Assembly (NCBI GenBank): GCA_937974175.1
Contig: CALJIG010000062.1
Location: 68,283 to 132,282, forward strand
DNA length: 64,000 nucleotides
From: an uncultured Ignavibacteria bacterium
Lineage (GTDB): Bacteria; Bacteroidota; Ignavibacteria; Tepidaquicellales; Tepidaquicellaceae
Reading direction: 5' to 3'
Shown: piece by piece, positions 59,092-64,000 of the stretch
Layout of the letters: every line of letters starts with the position of its first letter
Position numbering within the stretch: the first letter of the stretch is position 1
Notes under the pieces: model-generated
Database searches by the model: none
The model's input: the letters and a program-made list of their open reading frames with translations, nothing else
What the model was told of the DNA's origin: nothing
Program-made: the position numbers and the translations under genes

Positions 59092-59880
59092 ATGTGTATC
59101 AAATTAATAAAAGATAAAAGAGTCTTAGAGAATTTCTTTCGTAAGAATGCTACGCTGAACATTTATCAGCTTGGCGACCTTGATGATTTCTACTGGCCGG
59201 AAACTGACTTTTATGGTTACTACGAAGAAGACGAATTGAAATCAGTTGTGATGATTTTTAAAGAAGTAACTCCGAATGTTGTAATAGCTCTGTGCGATAT
59301 GAAAGATTTAGATTATCTGAAAAAAGCTTTAGAACTTATGTTAGACATTCTTCCGGCTAAAATTTATCTGCATGTAACTCCGGGTGCGGAAAAAGTTTTG
59401 CAGACGAAGTATAATTTACAGAACGAAGGATTATACATGAAAATGGACTTAATTACTAAAGATAAAACTGATTTGATCGAGACGAATAATATAGAACCGC
59501 TCACCATAGAAAACAAAACTGAATTGTCTTATTTCTATGAAGAGGCATATCCCGGAAACAGCTATTTAGAGAGAATGCTTGAGACCGGAATGTTTTTTGG
59601 AATTCGCGAAAAAGGAGAGCTTCAGTCAGTTGCAGGAATTCATGTTTACTCTCCTGAATATAAAGTTGCTGCACTAGGCAGTATTACAACTCATCCAAAC
59701 TCCCGAGGAAAAGGTTATGCTACTAAAGTAACTGCATGTTTGTGCAAGGAACTATTAAAAAATATTGAAGTTATAGGATTAAACGTCCATTCTCAAAACT
59801 CATCAGCTATACATTGTTACGAAAAACTTGGTTTTATTAAGATAGCAGATTATCTTGAAATTACAGCTATTTGTAAGTAA
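59092..59880 (+). CDS. GNAT family N-acetyltransferase
   Basis: A 262-aa protein with a non-catalytic N-terminal half (~1-130, 'LNIYQLGDLDDFYWPETDFYGY') and a C-terminal GNAT domain (~150-262). The acetyl-CoA loop appears as 'SITTHPNSRGKGYATKVTACL' (~200-220) and the family's final strand as 'NSSAIHCYEKLGFIK'. This two-part form resembles FR47-type acetyltransferases. The substrate is unknown. It follows clpS after 31 bases. Confidence 0.88.
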   Translation: MCIKLIKDKRVLENFFRKNATLNIYQLGDLDDFYWPETDFYGYYEEDELKSVVMIFKEVTPNVVIALCDMKDLDYLKKALELMLDILPAKIYLHVTPGAEKVLQTKYNLQNEGLYMKMDLITKDKTDLIETNNIEPLTIENKTELSYFYEEAYPGNSYLERMLETGMFFGIREKGELQSVAGIHVYSPEYKVAALGSITTHPNSRGKGYATKVTACLCKELLKNIEVIGLNVHSQNSSAIHCYEKLGFIKIADYLEITAICK

Positions 59881-59909
59881 TATTTTAAACTTTTTATAGA
59901 TTTTATTTA

Positions 59910-61937
59910 ATGAAATACCAGTTAGAATCATCATATAAGCCGCTCGGCGATCAGCCTCAGGCAATTAAAGAATTAACAGAAGGCATTCGACGCGGCGATA
60001 AGCACCAGACTTTTCTCGGAGTAACAGGCTCAGGAAAAACATTTTCAGTATCGAATGTAATTCAAAATATCGGCAGACCCGTATTGGTTATGTCGCATAA
60101 TAAAACTCTTGCAGCACAGCTTTATGGCGAGTTCAAAAAATTCTTTCCGCATAACCGTGTAGAGTTTTTTATATCATACTATGATTATTTTCAGCCTGAA
60201 GCATATATCCCTTCATCCGATACATACATTCAAAAAGATTTATCCATCAATGATGAAATAGATAGATTAAGATTAAGAGCTACGGCTTCTATTCTCGAAG
60301 GAAGAAAAGACGTTATTGTTATCTCTTCAGTAAGCTGTATCTATGGTATCGGTGCTCCGGAAGAATATGCAGAACAGATGATCGTTCTTAAAAAAGGACA
60401 GAAGATTACACGAAAGCAATTGTTATCTAATCTGATTGATATTCATTATGTAAGAAACGATATAGATTTCAAAAGAGGCACTTTCAGAGTCCGCGGCGAT
60501 ACTGTTGAGATCATTGCTGCTTATGAAGACGAAACGGGAATAAGAGTAGAGATGTTCGATGACAGAATCGAAAAGATCTCCTATATAAATCGTGCCGACG
60601 GTAAAGTTATCGGTGTCGATGAAAGCTGTGTCCTCTATCCCGCCAAATATTTTGTAACTAATAAAGAAAAGCTTGAAGTCTCAATTGCCGGCATCCGTCA
60701 GGAACTTGAGCAGCAGATTGAATTCTTTAAGCAGCAGGGAAAATTTATCGAAGCACAGCGCATTGAGCAGCGCACTAACTTCGATATAGAAATGATTCAG
60801 GAAATCGGCTACTGCAACGGAATAGAAAACTATTCGCGCCATCTTGACGGCAGACCTCCCGGCTCTAGACCTTCATGTTTATTCGATTATTTCTCAAAAG
60901 ATTTCCTGCTCGTTGTTGATGAATCTCACGTTACAATTCCGCAAATCGGCGGAATGTACAATGGTGACAGAATGAGAAAAACTACTTTGGTAGATTACGG
61001 CTTCCGTCTTCCATCGGCTTTGGATAATCGCCCAATGATGTTTTCAGAATGGGAATCGATGGTTAATCAGGCTATATATGTAAGCGCAACACCCGGAGAT
61101 TATGAACTCACAAAAAGCGAAGGCGTTGTTGTTGAGCAGATTATCAGACCGACAGGATTGCTTGATCCGCAAATAGAAGTCCGTCCTGTTAAAAATCAGA
61201 TTGATGATTTAATAAATGAAATACGAGTTCGCGCAGCGAAAAAAGAAAGAACACTTGTAACAACTCTTACAAAAAGAATGAGTGAAGACCTTACCGATTA
61301 TCTAATTGGTATAGGTATCAGAGTAAAATACATGCACTCAGAAGTTGACTCGCTGGAAAGAATTACATTGCTTCGCAGTCTTCGTCTAGGTGAATATGAT
61401 GCGCTTATCGGAGTAAACTTACTCAGAGAAGGACTCGACTTGCCTGAAGTTTCTCTTGTAGCAATTCTTGATGCGGATAAAGAAGGATTTCTCCGTTCGG
61501 AAAAATCTCTTATGCAGACTGCAGGAAGAACAGCAAGAAACTCAAACGGACTTGTAATTATGTACGCCGATAAAATCACTGACTCCATGGATAAGGTTAT
61601 AAAAGAAACCACACGCAGAAGAATTATACAAACCGAATACAACGAAAAACACGGAATAGAACCGACAACGATTTTAAAAACATACGAAGAAATTATGTCC
61701 GCAACAATTGTTGCAGATAATAAAACCAAGTATGATGAACGCAAAGGCAAGAAAGCTCCTGAAAGAAAAAAATCTTCACTGAGCATTATCACCGATCCTG
61801 TCCAGAATAAGATTAATAAAGAACAGCGTAAAGAACTTATAGACCAGCTCCGTAAAGAAATGGTCAATGCAGCCAAGGATCTCGAGTTCGAAAGAGCTGC
61901 CGAGCTTAGAGATGAAATCACAAGATTAGAGACGTAA
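59910..61937 (+). CDS. uvrB: UvrABC system protein B
   Basis: A 675-aa excinuclease subunit of normal length. Walker A 'LGVTGSGKTFSVSNVI' (~38), the beta-hairpin region 'YDYFQPEAYIPSSDTYIQKD' (~90), 'SRHLDGRPPGSRPSCLFDYF', 'LLVVDESHVTIPQIGGMY', helicase VI 'LMQTAGRTARN' and the C-terminal UVR motif 'LRKEMVNAAKDLEFERAAELRDEI' (~645-670) that binds UvrC. It verifies DNA damage found by UvrA in nucleotide excision repair. No other uvr gene is in the window. Confidence 0.98.
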   Translation: MKYQLESSYKPLGDQPQAIKELTEGIRRGDKHQTFLGVTGSGKTFSVSNVIQNIGRPVLVMSHNKTLAAQLYGEFKKFFPHNRVEFFISYYDYFQPEAYIPSSDTYIQKDLSINDEIDRLRLRATASILEGRKDVIVISSVSCIYGIGAPEEYAEQMIVLKKGQKITRKQLLSNLIDIHYVRNDIDFKRGTFRVRGDTVEIIAAYEDETGIRVEMFDDRIEKISYINRADGKVIGVDESCVLYPAKYFVTNKEKLEVSIAGIRQELEQQIEFFKQQGKFIEAQRIEQRTNFDIEMIQEIGYCNGIENYSRHLDGRPPGSRPSCLFDYFSKDFLLVVDESHVTIPQIGGMYNGDRMRKTTLVDYGFRLPSALDNRPMMFSEWESMVNQAIYVSATPGDYELTKSEGVVVEQIIRPTGLLDPQIEVRPVKNQIDDLINEIRVRAAKKERTLVTTLTKRMSEDLTDYLIGIGIRVKYMHSEVDSLERITLLRSLRLGEYDALIGVNLLREGLDLPEVSLVAILDADKEGFLRSEKSLMQTAGRTARNSNGLVIMYADKITDSMDKVIKETTRRRIIQTEYNEKHGIEPTTILKTYEEIMSATIVADNKTKYDERKGKKAPERKKSSLSIITDPVQNKINKEQRKELIDQLRKEMVNAAKDLEFERAAELRDEITRLET

Positions 61938-61967
61938 ACAAAAACATAAAATTTTAATATCTCTCAC

Positions 61968-63185
61968 ATGAAAAAATTCATTCCACTGTTATTCTTGTTC
62001 GTTATGTTAACAGCCAATTTTGCATTTGCGAAGTTTACTATCAACGGCAAGGTTGTTGATGAAAAAAATTTTCCTGTTTCAGGTGTAGTAGTCTCGGTTA
62101 ATAATGCAACGGCAAACACCGATAAGAACGGCAAGTTTTCTATTGCAGATGTCGATCCTCCTTACCGAGCTTTTGTTTACGATGCTTCAACAAACATAAC
62201 AGTTATATACGATGCGCTTAGCATTAACAATCCTAACCTTGTTTTATTCGGAAGACAGATCGGAAAAAATGCAAACACTGCCTATGTAAATATTCTCGTC
62301 GATTCCATCCCGAACGCATCACGCGGCATTATAAAATTTATTTCCCAGTACACTAACTACAGCAAGGAAGAGGAAATCACCTCCGGCGAAGAGAGAAAAC
62401 AAATCGTTATCAAATGGCCGGCAGGGGAGCGCAGCATTAACGGCACAATCCTTTATCTCGAAAAAAACGGAACGTCATATACACGATACGCACAGCGAAA
62501 CGTTACTCTGTACAATGATCTCTTCCCGCAGGATATCAGAATGAACGGCATTCAATCTTACTCCGGTATCAATTCATCGCTGCTTACCGTCTATCTTCCT
62601 GCGCGCGAGTATGCTTCAAAAGGATTTACTATCTGGGCCGATTTCCTCGGCTACGATAGAAACTCCGATGTGAAACTTGTCTCCGAGGGCTTTACAAATA
62701 TATCAGCGGAGACTTATGTTCCTTCTATGCTTCCGATAAGCTTTAAACTCAAAGTCCGTGCCGAGTGCTTTAACGGCAAAGGTGACGGCTTCGTAAATTA
62801 TACTTACACATATCCCGGCTCAGTGATAAATCTCAGCTATGAATCTCCCCCGGAAATTGCTTCGCCGACAAATGATTTCCGAGGCGTTACAAGCAAAACT
62901 TTATTCAGCTTTACTGAGGGCAGCGGAGCGGGAACTTACGTTGTTAATTTTCATTGCCTCTACCCTGAAAGCAATGTTTACGTTGTAACCAATGCCCGCG
63001 AAATGTATATGCCCGATGTTGTGCAGGGCGGACTTCCAAAAAATGCAAACTTTACCTGGAACGTCTCCAAGTATATTCCGTACTTCACACCAAACGATTT
63101 AGTAAAACCGAAACAGTTCAATAACGAATACAGCTATCAGGCAATATCGTATTCCAAAACTTATACGTTCAAAACTCAGTGGTAG
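61968..63185 (+). CDS. Secreted protein with carboxypeptidase-regulatory-like domain
   Basis: A 405-aa protein with a signal peptide (~1-22, 'ANFAFAKF'). Residues ~23-85 form a carboxypeptidase-regulatory-like/CNA-B beta-sandwich ('TINGKVVDEKNFPVSGVVVSVNNATANTDKNGKFSIADV'). The remaining ~320 residues are beta-rich ('AGERSINGTILYLEKNG', 'EGSGAGTYVVNFHCLYPESNVYVVT') with no recognised family and no T9SS sorting domain. Periplasmic or outer-membrane location is inferred. Base composition is slightly richer in G+C than neighbours. It stands alone, 30 bases after uvrB. Confidence 0.78.
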   Translation: MKKFIPLLFLFVMLTANFAFAKFTINGKVVDEKNFPVSGVVVSVNNATANTDKNGKFSIADVDPPYRAFVYDASTNITVIYDALSINNPNLVLFGRQIGKNANTAYVNILVDSIPNASRGIIKFISQYTNYSKEEEITSGEERKQIVIKWPAGERSINGTILYLEKNGTSYTRYAQRNVTLYNDLFPQDIRMNGIQSYSGINSSLLTVYLPAREYASKGFTIWADFLGYDRNSDVKLVSEGFTNISAETYVPSMLPISFKLKVRAECFNGKGDGFVNYTYTYPGSVINLSYESPPEIASPTNDFRGVTSKTLFSFTEGSGAGTYVVNFHCLYPESNVYVVTNAREMYMPDVVQGGLPKNANFTWNVSKYIPYFTPNDLVKPKQFNNEYSYQAISYSKTYTFKTQW

Positions 63186-63287
63186 TTGGTATGCACAAAT
63201 TATTTTCAATGCAATCACTTATAGCTGTAAAATAATCTTTGAAATATATAAATTAGTCCTTTCCCGGAACATACCCTACAACAACAA

Positions 63288-63635
63288 ATGATATTTGAAT
63301 TACGGCCATCGGCTATTCACGGCGTCGGAGTTTTCGCTGTCGTTGATATCCCTAAAGATACTATGCTCGAACTTTTCGAGCCTGAAGATGATAACTTCAT
63401 TCCGTTCGAGCACGTCCCGAACTCAAAATTCCCCGAGAAAATTATAGAGAAATATTCCATCATGGGTGAAGAGGGCTACTCAGGACCCAAAAGCTTTCAC
63501 CGCATGTCAATAGGATGGTATCTCAATCACTCAGATGAGCCCAATGCACATTGCAACGACGATTACGAATACTTCGCCTCAAGAGATATAATCGCCGACG
63601 AAGAAATCACCGTCGATTACGAAAAGTTTTGTTAA
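63288..63635 (+). CDS. Small SET-domain protein
   Basis: A 115-aa protein containing a minimal SET domain: 'RPSAIHGVGVFAVVDIPKDTML' at the start (SET motif I, GxGVFA), 'GWYLNHSDEPNAHCNDDYEYFASRDI' (motif NHSxxPNA, ~83-95) and 'ADEEITVDYEKFC' (GEEITxDY type, ~105-113). SET enzymes methylate lysines with S-adenosylmethionine; bacterial single-domain forms are poorly characterised and targets are unknown. The core motifs look intact, so activity is possible. Confidence 0.85.
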   Translation: MIFELRPSAIHGVGVFAVVDIPKDTMLELFEPEDDNFIPFEHVPNSKFPEKIIEKYSIMGEEGYSGPKSFHRMSIGWYLNHSDEPNAHCNDDYEYFASRDIIADEEITVDYEKFC

Positions 63636-64000
63636 TACCCACAATGTTCCCCTCCTTACCAAGGAGGGGGTTAGGGGTGGTTTAACAAGCAACAGCATTC
63701 CTTCACAACTTCACATTATTTATCATTTCACCATTTGCAAAAAGTCGGGAAATGGTCGGGTTCTTGTTTCAATTACGAATTCCAAATTACGAGTTACGAA
63801 TTGTAATATTTCACTATCTCGCCATCTCACTATTTCACTTTTTGAAAAAGTCGGAAAAAAGTCGGGTTTAATTTTCCAAGTATTGTTTTTTCAACACGCC
63901 TTAATTTTCATATCTGAAAAAGTCGGAAAAAAGTCGGATTCTTATTCAGCTCCAAATTCCAAGTTCCAAATTCCAAATCTATTATTAATTACTCATTATT
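63636..64000. repeat. Repeat-rich gene-free end of window
   Basis: No gene is visible. A C/G-rich hairpin CCCCTCCTT-ACC-AAGGAGGGG (63650-63670) belongs to the dispersed family seen at 3280 and 9523. A 30-base unit of the form GAAAAAGTCGG-AAAAAAGTCGG occurs at 63736-63766 (divergent), 63841-63870 and 63914-63943, at spacings of about 105 and 73 bases. Short A/T-rich runs such as CAAATTCCAA and ATTACGA also recur. Confidence 0.7.

Noticed and set aside
61298..61921. 207-codon open frame opposite uvrB
   Set aside because: Antisense to the conserved 3' part of uvrB, Ser/Leu/Ile-rich as expected of a mirrored frame.
63736..63943. Possible CRISPR or tandem repeat at the right end
   Set aside because: Only three copies with unequal spacing and inner doubling; the intervening sequence is ordinary A/T-rich DNA.
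1..64000. tRNA, rRNA, phage or insertion-sequence genes
   Set aside because: I looked for cloverleaf-like sequences with CCA-type ends, conserved rRNA stretches, and transposase or integrase motifs and saw none; a dedicated search could still find a tRNA I missed.

Overview
The window is AT-rich, gene-dense bacterial chromosome. At least six proteins end in the C-terminal sorting domain read by the type IX secretion system (T9SS): a 'YPNPFNP' motif, then 'GVYFYR', ending in Lys. A PorD-like T9SS protein is also present, genes mostly lack strong Shine-Dalgarno sites, and one promoter fits the Bacteroidota form (TTG, then TAnnTTTG). With the many multiheme cytochromes, this points to the Bacteroidota/Ignavibacteriota lineage, most likely an uncultured Ignavibacteria-type organism. 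The lineage is an inference from protein style; no rRNA or tRNA gene was found.

Layout. 1-7.2 kb: end of an S9 peptidase, an M61 peptidase, a YciI-like protein, PorD, a PfkB kinase, a dTDP-4-dehydrorhamnose reductase and a small membrane protein. 7.2-8.2 kb: a gene-free kilobase of interspersed palindromic repeats. 8.2-14.2 kb: serS, an ArsR regulator with three SRPBCC proteins behind a clear promoter with two operators, and a double-AAA+ ATPase. 14.3-19.4 kb: glycosyltransferase, YfhO-type membrane protein and GDP-fucose synthase. 19.7-30.1 kb: four related T9SS-exported proteins behind a TrmB-like regulator, with signs of duplication and gene conversion. 30.3-32.2 kb: a soluble NtrB-like histidine kinase and a CcmA-like ABC ATPase.

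32.3-52 kb is the most striking part. An NtrC-type sigma-54 activator (38265-39608) lies between two oppositely directed gene sets. The minus set encodes an octaheme cytochrome with a T9SS signal, an outer-membrane beta-barrel, a 14-heme cytochrome and a 7-heme cytochrome. The plus set encodes a small T9SS protein with a CXCH motif, a 19-heme membrane cytochrome, a b-type cytochrome, a 4-heme c554-like protein and an 18-heme NapC-like protein. It continues into a cytochrome c maturation set (ccmB, lipoprotein, ccmC, ccmD, ccmE, aldo/keto reductase, ccmF). Each set has a sigma-54-like promoter (GG, 10 nt, GA) at its head and a shared 13-nt element upstream of it. Together the genes carry about 70 predicted covalent heme sites. 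The simplest reading is one regulon for a quinol-to-cell-surface electron conduit, supplied by a variant System I maturation pathway (CcmE with C-X3-Y in place of the heme-binding His; no CcmH in view).

52-64 kb: housekeeping genes, namely the helicase and PdeM of the ligase-associated repair module, RidA, an MltR-like protein, an overlapping MazG/NUDIX/PBP4 chain, ClpS, a GNAT acetyltransferase, uvrB, a secreted carboxypeptidase-regulatory-domain protein and a small SET protein. The last 0.36 kb is repeat-rich and gene-free.
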